From assembly GCF_003946205.1 (NCBI RefSeq), contig NZ_RHOS01000004.1, positions 1-64,000 on the forward strand: DNA of 64,000 bases, in the 5' to 3' direction. The notes under the pieces are model-generated. The model did not search any database and was not told the origin of the DNA. It worked only from the letters and a program-made list of their open reading frames with translations. The DNA is from Companilactobacillus keshanensis. Its GTDB lineage: Bacteria; Bacillota; Bacilli; Lactobacillales; Lactobacillaceae. Made by a program: the position numbers and the translations under genes. Positions 44,329 to 54,183 of the stretch are shown here, piece after piece. Each line of letters opens with the position of its first letter. Positions within the stretch are counted from its first letter, which is position 1.

Positions 44329-46737
44329 ATGAAAATTTCACTAAATTGGTTAAAAGAGTATATTCCCGTTACTCATACAGTTGAAGAAATAGCAAATAAA
44401 GTATCATTGACAGGTATTGAATCAAATCCTGTAACCCTGAGTCAAGGATTAGATAAACTAGTTGTTGGTCATATTACTAGTATCAAACCTCATCCTGATT
44501 CAGATCATCTTAATGTTTGTACCGTTGATGTTGGCGAAGATGAAGATATTCAAATAGTTTGTGGTGCTCCTAATGTTGCGGATGGACAATATGTTATCGT
44601 TGCAAGACATGGCGCACATTTACCAGAAGGAAAACGTATCAAACATGGTAAGATCCGCGGGATTGAATCTAACGGTATGATTTGTGGATTAGACGAGATT
44701 GGCGTTCCTGAAAAATATGTCCCAGAGGCTTTTCAAAACGGGATCTATGTTTTCCCAGAGGCTGAAAAAACAGGCTCAAATGCTTTAGAATTATTAGGAT
44801 TAACTGATGAAATGGTCGATTTAGACATCACACCGAACAGAGCCGATACTTTGGGTATGCACGGAGCTGCCTGGGAAATTGGCGCAACTTACGATGAAAA
44901 ACCGGACATAAAGAAAGCAGAATTAGATGACGCAAAGGTTAAAGAACTATCTGATGTTACTGCTGAAGTAAATGATCCAAAATTAGTACCCGACTTCTTG
45001 TTACGTGAATTAAAGGATATTACAGTAGGTGAAAGTCCACTTTGGATGCAACGTCGTTTGTGGAATCAAAATATTCAACCTGTGAATAATGTAATTGATG
45101 CTGCTAATTACGTTATGATCGAATATGGTCAACCTATCCAAGCATATGACCTTGATAAGTTACAAGAAAATAAATTGGTTGTAAGAAATGCCAAGAGTGG
45201 TGAGAAATTTACTCTTGAAGATGATACTGAAAAATCATTGAGTCACAACGACCTTGTTGTAACTTCAGGTACACAGATCTTAGGTCTAGCCGGTGTTGCT
45301 GGCGGAATAAGTGCTCGTGTTACACCAGATACAAAGAATGTATTACTTGAAAGTGCCGTATTTGATGGAGTAAGTGTACGTAAATCTGCCCAACGTCATG
45401 ATCTTCGTGGAGATGCATCAAACCGTTACGAAAAAGGCGTTGATAATGGCAGTGTTTCTGAAGCATTACAACGTGCTGTTCAATTAGTTGACCAGACTGG
45501 ATCAGTAAGTGAGATCTCTCAAGAAATTGTTGGCAACAAGACAGAAGCTAATCCAACAGTTATCACTGGTAGCATTGCACACATTAACCATTTGATGGGA
45601 TTAGATCTATCAACGGATAAAATTATGAAGATCATCGATCAACTAGGCTTCGAAGCTAAACTTGATGGTGATGCAGTTACAGTTACAATCCCTACAAGAC
45701 GTTGGGATATGGCAATTGAAGCAGATCTTATTGAAGAAGTTATTAGAATTTATGGATATGAAAACTTGAAGGGCACATTACCTTCAGGTATGGAAACTAG
45801 TGGTGGCTATTCTCCAAAACGTGAATTCAGTAATAAGCTAAGTGATTCACTGTTAAGCCAAGGATTAGATGAAGTTATCAATTTTGCACTTTTAAGCAAG
45901 ACTGAAGTTAAAGCTTTCAATACTAAAAAAACTAACTTAACTAAATTATTGCATCCAATGACAGAAGACCATGAATATCTAAGAACTAGTTTAATTCCAG
46001 GATTGGTCAATAATGTTGCCTACAATCAAGCTAGAAACAATAATGACATTGCTATTTTTGAACAAGCAAGAATTTTTGATCGTCATCAAGGTGAAGATCG
46101 TCCAGCCGAAGTTGAATACATCTCTGGTGCAATTAGCGGTAATATTGCCAATGATTCATGGAATACTACTAAAAAAGAAGTAGATTTCTATGATGTTAAA
46201 GGAATTGTTGAAGAATTACTTTCATTTACTAATGCTAAGAGTCATTTTGAATATGTCACGACTGATGAAATCACTAATTTACATCCAGGACAATCAGCAT
46301 TTATAACAGCAGATGGACAAAGGGTCGGTTATATTGGTAAACTACATCCTAGTTACCAAAGTGAACATAATATTGATGATACATTTGTCTTTGAGCTGAA
46401 CATTGATGAATTGTTTGAGCTTAATAAACGTAAGGTTCAATCTCAAACCGCTCCTAAATACCCTAGTGTAAGTCGTGACTTAGCTATTTTAGTCGATAAG
46501 GATGTTGAAAGCGGACAAATCGTCAACGATATTTTCACTAATGGTGGCAAATACTTGATTGATGCTAATATCTTTGACCTTTATCAAGGTTCACACGTCA
46601 AACCGGGACATAAGTCATTAGGCTACCATTTGGTCTTCCAAAACCCTAACGACACACTAACTGACGAAACAGTTGAACAAGCTTTTGATGTTATTAAAGA
46701 AAGTCTTGTTCAAAAATTTAATGTGGAAATAAGATAA
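44329..46737 (+). CDS. pheT: Phenylalanine-tRNA ligase beta subunit
   Basis: 802 residues. Domains in order: N-terminal EMAP-like tRNA-binding domain (about 40-150, KPHPDSDHLNVCTVDVG), B3/B4 editing domain, B5 helix-turn-helix, catalytic-like core (EADLIEEVIRIYGY), and a C-terminal FDX-ACB anticodon-binding domain (KYPSVSRDLAILVD). It begins 4 bp after pheS and is co-transcribed from the T-box promoter. Confidence 0.98.
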   Translation: MKISLNWLKEYIPVTHTVEEIANKVSLTGIESNPVTLSQGLDKLVVGHITSIKPHPDSDHLNVCTVDVGEDEDIQIVCGAPNVADGQYVIVARHGAHLPEGKRIKHGKIRGIESNGMICGLDEIGVPEKYVPEAFQNGIYVFPEAEKTGSNALELLGLTDEMVDLDITPNRADTLGMHGAAWEIGATYDEKPDIKKAELDDAKVKELSDVTAEVNDPKLVPDFLLRELKDITVGESPLWMQRRLWNQNIQPVNNVIDAANYVMIEYGQPIQAYDLDKLQENKLVVRNAKSGEKFTLEDDTEKSLSHNDLVVTSGTQILGLAGVAGGISARVTPDTKNVLLESAVFDGVSVRKSAQRHDLRGDASNRYEKGVDNGSVSEALQRAVQLVDQTGSVSEISQEIVGNKTEANPTVITGSIAHINHLMGLDLSTDKIMKIIDQLGFEAKLDGDAVTVTIPTRRWDMAIEADLIEEVIRIYGYENLKGTLPSGMETSGGYSPKREFSNKLSDSLLSQGLDEVINFALLSKTEVKAFNTKKTNLTKLLHPMTEDHEYLRTSLIPGLVNNVAYNQARNNNDIAIFEQARIFDRHQGEDRPAEVEYISGAISGNIANDSWNTTKKEVDFYDVKGIVEELLSFTNAKSHFEYVTTDEITNLHPGQSAFITADGQRVGYIGKLHPSYQSEHNIDDTFVFELNIDELFELNKRKVQSQTAPKYPSVSRDLAILVDKDVESGQIVNDIFTNGGKYLIDANIFDLYQGSHVKPGHKSLGYHLVFQNPNDTLTDETVEQAFDVIKESLVQKFNVEIR

Positions 46738-46789
46738 TAGCGCCCAAACTAATGGTATAATTTAATAAATTAACTCGGGAGGCTGTGTC

Positions 46790-47938
46790 TTGAGCCAAAA
46801 GGATGACAAGAAAGAAGCATTAAAGAAAGAATCTGAGGATAAAATTTCAACGCGTGCTAAAGAACGAACCGTTGCAAATCATATTGCATACTGGATCGTT
46901 GGGGTTATCGCTGTTTTGGCGGTCGTTGTAGCTATTATTGGTTTTAATTACGTCAATAGCTCACTACAACCGTACAATTCAAAGAATACCGATGAAATCG
47001 TGGTGAAAGTTCCAGTAGGTTCATCTAGCAAAGATATTGCTAAAGAATTAGAGCAAGATAAAGTTATTAAAAGTGGTACTGTTTTTAATTTCTATATTAA
47101 GGCTCAAAATTACACTGATTTCCAAGCAGGATACTATCATTTTAAGCAATCAATGTCGATGAACGAAGTCGTTAAACAATTGCAAAAGGGTGGAAGTGCT
47201 GTACCTACTGGTGCGGCCTCTGATACTGTATTGGTCCGTGAAGGTGTAACAATTGATCAAATTGGCGATCAAATTCAAAAGAGCACTAGCTTTAAGAAGA
47301 AGGATTTCTTGAAGTTAATGAAAAATAAGAAGTATCTGGCCGCCCTTCAAAAGAAGTATCCTGAACTTTTGGATTCATCAATGAAGAAGAAAAATGTCAG
47401 ATATCATCTTGAAGGTTACTTATTCCCAGCCACTTATGGACTTTATAAGGGGATGACCATGAAGGAATTAGTTAACCAAATGGTTGCTAATGAAGATGAA
47501 AAAATGAAACCTTATTATGATCAAATCAAAGAAAAGAACTTAACAGTTCAGCAAGTATTGACACTTGCTTCCTTAGTTGAACGTGAAGGTGTTACTAATA
47601 AGGATCGTAAGAAGATTGCAGGTGTATTCTTTAATCGTATTGATGTAGATATGCCTTTACAGTCAGATATCTCTGTTATGTACGCTTTAAATACACATAA
47701 AACTAGTTTGACAAATAAGGATACCAGTGTAAAATCTCCATATAACTTATATAAGAATAAGGGATATGGACCTGGTCCATTTAATACGCCAAGTTTACAA
47801 TCTATCGAAGCTGTCTTGAATCCTTCTGATAGAAGTGAAGATTATCTATACTTCGTTGCTAACTTGAAGACGGGTAAAGTTTATTACTCACATACTCTTG
47901 AAGAGCACGAAACTAAGAATTCTTCACTAGGACAATAG
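46790..47938 (+). CDS. mltG: Endolytic transglycosylase MltG (YceG-like)
   Basis: 382 residues. A charged N-terminal cytoplasmic tail is followed by one membrane helix (about 32-54, YWIVGVIAVLAVVVAIIGFNYV) and an external YceG domain with catalytic Glu in ASLVEREGV (about 263), LQSDISVMYAL and GPGPFNTPSLQSIEAVLNP. It cuts nascent glycan strands and sets their length. TTG start behind GGGAGG. An extended -10 TGGTATAAT lies at 46753-46761. Confidence 0.95.
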   Translation: MSQKDDKKEALKKESEDKISTRAKERTVANHIAYWIVGVIAVLAVVVAIIGFNYVNSSLQPYNSKNTDEIVVKVPVGSSSKDIAKELEQDKVIKSGTVFNFYIKAQNYTDFQAGYYHFKQSMSMNEVVKQLQKGGSAVPTGAASDTVLVREGVTIDQIGDQIQKSTSFKKKDFLKLMKNKKYLAALQKKYPELLDSSMKKKNVRYHLEGYLFPATYGLYKGMTMKELVNQMVANEDEKMKPYYDQIKEKNLTVQQVLTLASLVEREGVTNKDRKKIAGVFFNRIDVDMPLQSDISVMYALNTHKTSLTNKDTSVKSPYNLYKNKGYGPGPFNTPSLQSIEAVLNPSDRSEDYLYFVANLKTGKVYYSHTLEEHETKNSSLGQ

Positions 47939-47963
47939 TCCGAAGTTAGATATAATGGATAAG

Positions 47964-47997
47964 TGTCATCTGGCCCTCTTGGCTAGATGACATTTTG
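47964..47997 (+). terminator. Terminator of mltG
   Basis: TGTCATCTgGCC pairs with GGCtAGATGACA around CTCTT, followed by TTTTG. The T-run is short. Confidence 0.7.
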
Positions 47998-48048
47998 AAG
48001 TTTCAATAAAAATTAATATAGATATTTTAAAAGTGAGGAAGTTTAATA

Positions 48049-48525
48049 ATGGCAGACAAAAGTTATCCAATGACTGCAGAAGGTAAGCAAAAGCTTGAAG
48101 AAGAATTAGAAGATTTAAAGAAGGTCAAAAGACCGGAAGTTATCAATAGAATTAAGATTGCCAGAGGTTTTGGTGACCTTTCAGAAAATTCTGAGTACAC
48201 ATCAGCCAAGGACGAACAAAGTGTTGTTGAATCACGTATCTCACAAATAATTGAGATGATTCAATATGCTAACGTTATTGATACTGATAAAGTTGCTAAT
48301 GATGAGGTATCAGTCGGTAAAAAGGTTACAGTTCAAGAAGATGATGATGATCCTGAAGAATATATCATTGTTGGTTCTGCAGAATCTGATCCAGATGATG
48401 GTAAAATCTCAAATGATTCACCAATTGCAAAAGCACTAATCGGTAAACATGTTGGTGATATTGTTACAGTTGATACACCAGTAGGTAGTTATGACTTAAC
48501 TATAAAAGCCGTCGGAGTTGCATAA
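48049..48525 (+). CDS. greA: Transcription elongation factor GreA
   Basis: 158 residues. An N-terminal antiparallel coiled coil ([20 protein letters not shown]) with the acidic tip region GDLSENSEY, then a C-terminal FKBP-like domain ending [15 protein letters not shown]. It stimulates RNA cleavage in backtracked RNA polymerase. GTGAGGAAG ribosome site. The mltG-greA order is common in lactobacilli. Confidence 0.98.
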   Translation: MADKSYPMTAEGKQKLEEELEDLKKVKRPEVINRIKIARGFGDLSENSEYTSAKDEQSVVESRISQIIEMIQYANVIDTDKVANDEVSVGKKVTVQEDDDDPEEYIIVGSAESDPDDGKISNDSPIAKALIGKHVGDIVTVDTPVGSYDLTIKAVGVA

Positions 48526-48575
48526 TGTAATCGTTTTCTGCTATGTTTATTTTATAAAATAGTGGGGTGAAAGAA

Positions 48576-48872
48576 ATGAAAATTGAATTAACTGAGGAAG
48601 CATCTAGATGGTTTGAAGATGAAGTTGGTGTTCAACCTGGAGATGGAATTCATTTTTATGGTAAAGTTTATGGCAAAACAATGGTCCATGAAGGTTTCTC
48701 TATTGCATTTAGAACTGAAAAACCAGTAGAACCTGAATCAAGTACAGAGATCAATGGTGTTACGTATTTCATTACTGACAGCGATGTTTGGTTCTTTGCA
48801 CGCTATGACTTATTAGTAGAATATGATCCTGACCTGGATGGTCCCAAGTATATTTTTAAATCTAATGAATAA
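48576..48872 (+). CDS. HesB/YneR-like Fe-S family protein
   Basis: 98 residues starting MKIELTEEASRWFEDEVG, like the HesB/IscA-related YneR proteins, but without the Cys triad of true A-type carriers; no Cys is present at all. So Fe-S binding is doubtful here. The frame opens at GTG 48567; ATG 48576 fits the GGGG ribosome site and family start. Located between greA and a penicillin-binding protein. Confidence 0.82.
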   Translation: MKIELTEEASRWFEDEVGVQPGDGIHFYGKVYGKTMVHEGFSIAFRTEKPVEPESSTEINGVTYFITDSDVWFFARYDLLVEYDPDLDGPKYIFKSNE

Positions 48873-48900
48873 TGCTTTTTAGTGTTTTGAAGGGAAACCT

Positions 48901-51012
48901 ATGAGAAAAATACTCGATATAATAAAGAAAAGAACAGGTAGTCAAGCAAAGTCTACTATTCCATTTAGACTGAACCTGCTTTTTTTTATTGTTTTTGCCT
49001 TGTTTGCTTTATTAGTGGGACAACTTGCATATTTACAAATTGTTTATGGTGGTAAATTTGCCGCTGAAGTAGATCGAACAGACAAAACAGTAATGAGCGG
49101 CAATGTACCTCGTGGAATGATTTATGATTCAAAGGGAAGATTACTAGTTGGTAATTCAACCGAAAATTCAATAACTTATACAAAGAGCTCAAGTGTTAAG
49201 TCGAGTGATATCTATCAAATCGTCAATCGTTTGACGAAGTATGTCTCATTTGATAAAGATAATTTATCAACTCGTGACGAAGCTGACTATATTTTAGCTG
49301 CGCCTGGTAAATCTGCCAAGGTAGCCAAACAAATGCCTAAGTCATATAGAGTCGACTCAAATGGTGATCAACTCTCTTCAAGTAAGACTTATAGCAATGA
49401 GATTAAATATATTAAAGCACAAGGAATTCATTTAAGTGATGCTGATCTTGCTAAGGCCTCAGTTTTTAAAAAAATGAGCTCTGCTTATTCACTTTCAACG
49501 GTTTATTTGAAAGATAAAAATTTAAAAGCTAAAGAAATTGCTCAAGTTAGTGAGCATTTAACTGAGCTTCCTGGTGTAAGTATTGGTACAAACTGGAATC
49601 GAGAATATCCTCAAGGGAAATCTATCGCAAGTATCATTGGTAGTGTTTCAACTGAGAGGCAGGGTATTCCTGATGATGAGTTAAATACAATGCTTGCTTA
49701 TGGTTACTCACGAAATGATCGTGTTGGTACCAGTTATTTGGAAAAGAGCTACGAAACTTTACTTTCTGGTACTAAGAGCCAAAAAGAAGTTCAAATTGGC
49801 GGTAATAACCAAATCAAAAAGAGCAAAATTGTCTATAAAGGACAAAAGGGTAGTAACTTAAATCTAACTATTGATTCTAAGTTCCAAAAGAAAGTACAAA
49901 GTATCCTAGAATCTACTTATAGTACTGCTCAATCTGACGGAGTTACGCAATATTCTGATGGTGCTTATGTTGTCGTTACAAATCCTAAAACAGGGGCTAT
50001 TTTAGCTCTAGCTGGTATTAAGAATGATCCAACTACAGGTAAGACAACTGAAGATTCATTAGGTGTTATAAATAGAGCGTTTGTTATGGGTTCCGCTGTT
50101 AAGGGCGCTACAGTTTTAGGTGCTTTGATGGATGGCGTAATCACGCCAACAAATAATACTCAGGCCGATGTTCCTATTTATTTACCAGGTACAGCTATTA
50201 AGAAATCTGTATATCCAATTGGTACTTTCAGTAGTTTGAATGCCGAAATGGCACTTCAGGTTTCATCCAATGAGTATATGATGGCTTTAGCAATGAAAGA
50301 GGCTAATGCAAAATACACGCCTAATTCATATATCCACATGGATTCTGATATTTTCTCTAAGATGAGGGGATACTTTAATCAATTTGGGTTAGGTGTTAAG
50401 ACTGGTGTTGATATTTCCGGTGAAACAACAGGACTTGTTGGTTCAACGCACACTAGTGATGGTCAGTTGAAGACTGGTTCAGCACTTGATTTGTCCTTTG
50501 GTAACTACGATTCGTATACTTTGATGGAAATGGCCCAATATATTTCTACTATTGCTAATGGTGGATATAGAATGCGTCCATATATTGTTCAATCAACTCA
50601 AAACACTAACGATAATGGTGATAAAGGTACTATTGAGTCAGTTACTCAACCTAAGGTATTAAATCGTGTCGGTTTTACTAGTTCTGAACTTAACGTTGTT
50701 AGAAGTGGTATGTATGCCGCCGTTCATGGTACTAATGGTTGGACTACAGCTACAAAGCTTAAAGATTTGAAACCAGCAGTTGCTGCTAAAACCGGTACTG
50801 CTCAAACGTTCTACTTTAATCCCAAGGATCCTAACAATAGTGATCCACCTGAAACTATTAATAATAGTTTGGTATCTTTTGGTCCTTATGATAATCCTAA
50901 TATTGCTATGGCAGTTGTGTTCCCTAACATAACTTCTGAGACAGGTGGCTACTCTCAGGTTGTTGCTAAGGCAATTTATGAGTACTATTATAAGATGACT
51001 GGCCAGGATTAA
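48901..51012 (+). CDS. Class B penicillin-binding protein (PBP2B-like transpeptidase)
   Basis: 703 residues. One N-terminal membrane helix (about 24-47), a dimerisation domain (VPRGMIYDSKGRLLVGN) and a C-terminal transpeptidase with Ser398-Ala-Val-Lys401, Ser455-Ser-Asn457 and Lys630-Thr-Gly632 as the three active-site motifs. It cross-links peptidoglycan, most likely in septal or lateral synthesis. There is no PASTA domain at the C-terminus, which favours PBP2B over PBP2X. Followed by rpmG. Confidence 0.93.
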   Translation: MRKILDIIKKRTGSQAKSTIPFRLNLLFFIVFALFALLVGQLAYLQIVYGGKFAAEVDRTDKTVMSGNVPRGMIYDSKGRLLVGNSTENSITYTKSSSVKSSDIYQIVNRLTKYVSFDKDNLSTRDEADYILAAPGKSAKVAKQMPKSYRVDSNGDQLSSSKTYSNEIKYIKAQGIHLSDADLAKASVFKKMSSAYSLSTVYLKDKNLKAKEIAQVSEHLTELPGVSIGTNWNREYPQGKSIASIIGSVSTERQGIPDDELNTMLAYGYSRNDRVGTSYLEKSYETLLSGTKSQKEVQIGGNNQIKKSKIVYKGQKGSNLNLTIDSKFQKKVQSILESTYSTAQSDGVTQYSDGAYVVVTNPKTGAILALAGIKNDPTTGKTTEDSLGVINRAFVMGSAVKGATVLGALMDGVITPTNNTQADVPIYLPGTAIKKSVYPIGTFSSLNAEMALQVSSNEYMMALAMKEANAKYTPNSYIHMDSDIFSKMRGYFNQFGLGVKTGVDISGETTGLVGSTHTSDGQLKTGSALDLSFGNYDSYTLMEMAQYISTIANGGYRMRPYIVQSTQNTNDNGDKGTIESVTQPKVLNRVGFTSSELNVVRSGMYAAVHGTNGWTTATKLKDLKPAVAAKTGTAQTFYFNPKDPNNSDPPETINNSLVSFGPYDNPNIAMAVVFPNITSETGGYSQVVAKAIYEYYYKMTGQD

Positions 51013-51098
51013 TCCAAATTAGTTCTTTTAATATAACTGAAAAAATGGTATATTTAATTAGTTGAATTTTAGTTAAGTATAATGAAAGGATGTTCCCA

Positions 51099-51248
51099 AT
51101 GAGAGTAAATATAACAATGGAATGTACTTCATGTCATGAACGTACATATCTAACAAACAAGAGCAAACGTAACAATCCAGAGCGTCTCGAACTTAAGAAG
51201 TACTGTCCACGCGAACGTACTGTTACATTGCACCGTGAAACAAAATAA
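51099..51248 (+). CDS. rpmG: 50S ribosomal protein L33
   Basis: 49 residues starting [20 protein letters not shown] and ending VTLHRETK. It keeps the first CxxC pair (CTSC), while the second is CPRE rather than CxxC, so it is the partly zinc-free form often seen in lactobacilli. AAAGGA precedes the ATG. Too short for many gene callers. It follows the PBP gene and ends in a strong terminator. Confidence 0.97.
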   Translation: MRVNITMECTSCHERTYLTNKSKRNNPERLELKKYCPRERTVTLHRETK

Positions 51249-51280
51249 ACAACAGGTGAATAGCCCTGTTGTTTTTTTTT
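51248..51280 (+). terminator. Terminator of rpmG
   Basis: AACAACAGG pairs with CCTGTTGTT around a loop of about 8 bases, followed by eight T. It overlaps the rpmG stop codon. Confidence 0.9.
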
Positions 51281-51297
51281 ACTAGGGAGGCAAAAAT

Positions 51298-51858
51298 TTG
51301 GACAAAGTAAGCTTTAGAAAAAAGCAAATAGATTTGATTGACGACTTTATGAGATCTGGAAGTGCGCAACAAGAGATCAATGATCTTTACATGCAGTTAT
51401 TCCAAAATGAAGAATTCATCAATTCAAATAATATTGGCATTACTTTGAGTACGAACAATGAGATTCCTACTTTTCCAATTATCAAATACTGTTGGGATAT
51501 GGGAAAAGATGTCTATATACCAAAGACCTTTTCGGATTATACAATGACTTTTGTTAAGTATACGAGTGAAACTTCACTTGAAGACAGTTCGTTTGGTGCT
51601 AAAGAACCAGTAGACTATGTGGACACTGTAAATCCTCCAGAACTCCTCATTGTTCCGGGATTGGCCTTTTCTAAAGAAGATAATAATCGTTTAGGTTTTG
51701 GAGCAGGTTATTATGATCGTTACTTAGCCACATATCCTACGAAAACGCTTGCTTTAGCAATGTCGAAACAATATTATTTGCAAACTCCCTGGCCAGTTTA
51801 TGTATTAGATAAATCAGTGGATGAAATCATCACGGTGAAAGGCGAAAATAATGTATAG
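51298..51858 (+). CDS. 5-formyltetrahydrofolate cyclo-ligase
   Basis: 186 residues with RKKQIDLIDDF at the N-terminus and LIVPGLAFSKEDNNRLGFGAGYYDRYL, the ATP/folate-binding signature of the family. It converts 5-formyl-THF to methenyl-THF, recycling folate. TTG start behind GGGAGG. It overlaps the rhomboid gene by 8 bp, as in Bacillus yqgN-yqgP. Confidence 0.95.
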   Translation: MDKVSFRKKQIDLIDDFMRSGSAQQEINDLYMQLFQNEEFINSNNIGITLSTNNEIPTFPIIKYCWDMGKDVYIPKTFSDYTMTFVKYTSETSLEDSSFGAKEPVDYVDTVNPPELLIVPGLAFSKEDNNRLGFGAGYYDRYLATYPTKTLALAMSKQYYLQTPWPVYVLDKSVDEIITVKGENNV

Positions 51859-52516
51859 AGAAAGAGAACCCTATGTTACATGGTTTCTTTTGGCTTTAAC
51901 CGTTGGTGTCTTCATATTAGAAACAATTAGTGGTGGTTCTCAAAGTACAAGTACTTTGGTTAATTTTGGAGCAAAATTTACACCCATGATTCAAGATGGC
52001 CAATGGTGGCGCCTGATTGCACCAATATTCTTACATATAGGTATTTTTCATATTTTGATGAATGGATTTACTCTATATATTATGGGTAGGTCATTAGAAC
52101 CTTTGATGGGACATTGGCGTTTTTTTGTTCTATACATGTTAAGTGGAATAGTTGGTAATTTAGCTAGCTTTGCCTTTGGCGGATATTATACTATTTCTGC
52201 TGGGGCAAGTACCTCACTATTTGGAACCTTTGCCGCGTTTTTAGCCTTTGCTTTAATGTACCGTGATAACCCTGGATTTCAGGAGTTGGGTAAATCATTT
52301 CTAACTTTGATCGTTTTAAACTTGATAATAAGTTTAGTGGGTTCAAGTTTCGATGTTTGGGGTCATATCGGTGGTATTGTAGGTGGATTCTTCTTAGGTT
52401 TTGTTTTAGGTTTGCCAAAAGGAGACCGTCCAAAGTTGATAATTAGGATAATTTCAGTGATAATTATCATTGTTGTTTCTTACTTTATGTATGCAAGAGG
52501 TATGAACATTGGATAA
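51851..52516 (+). CDS. Rhomboid family intramembrane serine protease
   Basis: 221 residues and about six to seven membrane helices. FLHIGIFHILMNGFTLYIMG holds the HxxxN-like oxyanion region. Ser120 in GASTSLFG and His172 in WGHIGG form the catalytic dyad. It cleaves membrane-spanning substrates. Compared with Bacillus YqgP it lacks the cytosolic and TPR extensions. Overlaps the folate ligase upstream and yqgQ downstream by 8 bp each, so translation is coupled. Confidence 0.95.
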   Translation: MYREREPYVTWFLLALTVGVFILETISGGSQSTSTLVNFGAKFTPMIQDGQWWRLIAPIFLHIGIFHILMNGFTLYIMGRSLEPLMGHWRFFVLYMLSGIVGNLASFAFGGYYTISAGASTSLFGTFAAFLAFALMYRDNPGFQELGKSFLTLIVLNLIISLVGSSFDVWGHIGGIVGGFFLGFVLGLPKGDRPKLIIRIISVIIIIVVSYFMYARGMNIG

Positions 52517-52724
52517 TGTAAGTTTAAAGAATCTCTATGATGTACAACAGTTATTGAAGCGTTTTGGTACTTATGTTCATTTAGGTAAAAGACTTTGGGA
52601 TATTGAATTAATGTCAATTGAAGTCAGAAATTTATTTGATAATGAAATGATCGATAAAGATACCTTTATTAGGGCTCAGCTGGTGTTAAAGTCAGAACAC
52701 AGAAAAGAAGAGAATAAAGATTAA
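52509..52724 (+). CDS. yqgQ: YqgQ family protein
   Basis: 71 residues, starting at TTG behind AGAGG: YDVQQLLKRFGTYVHLGKRLWDIELMSIEVRNLFDNEMID matches the DUF910/YqgQ family. It may bind single-stranded nucleic acid in relatives; the function is unproven. Conserved order between rhomboid and glucokinase. Confidence 0.9.
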   Translation: MDNVSLKNLYDVQQLLKRFGTYVHLGKRLWDIELMSIEVRNLFDNEMIDKDTFIRAQLVLKSEHRKEENKD

Positions 52725-52739
52725 AGAAGAGAAGGAAAG

Positions 52740-53708
52740 ATGACAGTGACAGAGAAAAAACTAATTGGTGTTGATCTAGGTGGCACAACAATCAAATTTG
52801 CAATACTTACTGCTGATGGAGATATCCAGCAAAAGTGGAGTATGGAAACTAACGTTTTAGCAGACGGACAAATGATTATTCCTGATATTATTGATTCGAT
52901 CAAACATCATTTAAAAATGTATGAAATGAAAGCTGATCAGTTTGATGGAATTGGCCTAGGCTCACCTGGTACTATTAATTTTAAAGAAGGTACAATTAAG
53001 GGCGCTTATAACTTAAATTGGACTGATTCAGTATATCCTGTTCGTGATATTGAAGAAGGTACTGGAATTCCTGTTACAATTGAAAATGACGCAAACGTTG
53101 CTGCCCTTGGTGAAAGATGGAAGGGTGCGGGTAATAATGCGGATGATGTTGTCTTTGTTACTCTAGGTACTGGCGTCGGTGGTGGTATCATTGCTGGCGG
53201 TAATTTATTACATGGTGCAAACGGGGCCGCAGGTGAGATCGGTCATATTACTGTCGATCCTCATGGTTTCCTATGTACATGTGGTAAACGCGGATGTTTA
53301 GAAACTATCGCATCTGCAACTGGAATCGTGCATGTTGCGAGAGATCGTGCCGGTGAATACGCTGGTGATTCAGAACTTAAGGCTATGCTTGATGATGGGC
53401 AAGATATTTCAGCAAAAGATGTTTTTGATTTAGCTAAGAAAAATGATGATCTTGCATTGATCGTTGCAGATTATGTTTGTGATTCATTGGGCTTTGCTTT
53501 GGCTAATATTGCCAACTCACTAAATCCTAAATATGTTGTTATTGGTGGTGGAGTTTCAGCTGCTGGTGATTTCTTATTGGATAAAGTTAACAAGGCAATG
53601 CGTGTTAATGAGTTCGCTACTATCAAAGATTCAACCGAATTACGTTTGGCTAGTCTTGGTAATGGTGCAGGAGTTATTGGCGCTGCCTCATTGATCAAGA
53701 TGAAATAG
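52740..53708 (+). CDS. glkA: ROK-family glucokinase
   Basis: 322 residues with LIGVDLGGTTIKFAIL (phosphate loop), LGTGVGGGIIAGG, EIGHITVDPHG and the ROK zinc-binding CTCGKRGCLE (about 179-188). It phosphorylates free cytosolic glucose with ATP. AGAAGGAAAG ribosome site. It sits in the same operon-like run as the folate ligase, rhomboid, yqgQ and rhodanese genes. Confidence 0.96.
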   Translation: MTVTEKKLIGVDLGGTTIKFAILTADGDIQQKWSMETNVLADGQMIIPDIIDSIKHHLKMYEMKADQFDGIGLGSPGTINFKEGTIKGAYNLNWTDSVYPVRDIEEGTGIPVTIENDANVAALGERWKGAGNNADDVVFVTLGTGVGGGIIAGGNLLHGANGAAGEIGHITVDPHGFLCTCGKRGCLETIASATGIVHVARDRAGEYAGDSELKAMLDDGQDISAKDVFDLAKKNDDLALIVADYVCDSLGFALANIANSLNPKYVVIGGGVSAAGDFLLDKVNKAMRVNEFATIKDSTELRLASLGNGAGVIGAASLIKMK

Positions 53709-53720
53709 GGGGTATTTTTG

Positions 53721-54131
53721 ATGGATATGAAGGTTTTAAATATAATTTTGTACATAATCGTAATTGCGGTCTTTGCATATATGGTTGGTTCATGGGCATA
53801 TTATAGGATTCAAGCAAGAAGATTAAAGGGTGCTATCGATCAAGATGAATTTGAAGAAAATATGAGAAAAGCACAAATTATTGATTTGCGTGAAAAGAAT
53901 AATTTTGATTCAAAACACATCTTGGGTGCTAGAAATTTACCATATACTCAATTGAAGTATAACGAAGGTGAATTGAGACCCGACTTACCGGTTTATTTGT
54001 ACGAAGAACGTCCTTCTGTAAGTATCAGAGCAGCTTTGAAACTCAAAAAGTGGGGATTTGAAGATGTTAAATGGTTAGATGAACGATTTTCTGAATGGAA
54101 AGGTAAAACTAAAAAAACTACTAAACTATAA
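53721..54131 (+). CDS. Membrane-anchored rhodanese-like protein
   Basis: 136 residues. An N-terminal membrane helix (about 4-24, LNIILYIIVIAVFAYMVGSWA) precedes a rhodanese fold (AQIIDLREKNNFDSKHILGARNLPYTQL). The catalytic Cys position is changed: the active-site loop reads YLYEERPS and the protein has no Cys. So it is likely not a sulfurtransferase. GGGGG ribosome site. Common after glcK in lactobacilli. Confidence 0.9.
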   Translation: MDMKVLNIILYIIVIAVFAYMVGSWAYYRIQARRLKGAIDQDEFEENMRKAQIIDLREKNNFDSKHILGARNLPYTQLKYNEGELRPDLPVYLYEERPSVSIRAALKLKKWGFEDVKWLDERFSEWKGKTKKTTKL

Positions 54132-54136
54132 AATAA

Positions 54137-54166
54137 AAAAAGTCGAGACATTGTCTCGACTTTTTG
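54137..54166. terminator. Bidirectional terminator
   Basis: AGTCGAGAC (54141-54149) pairs with GTCTCGACT (54153-54161), with an A-run before and a T-run after. It serves both the rhodanese gene and the DUF3042 gene. Confidence 0.92.
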
Positions 54167-54183
54167 CTATAGATTTTAAATTG

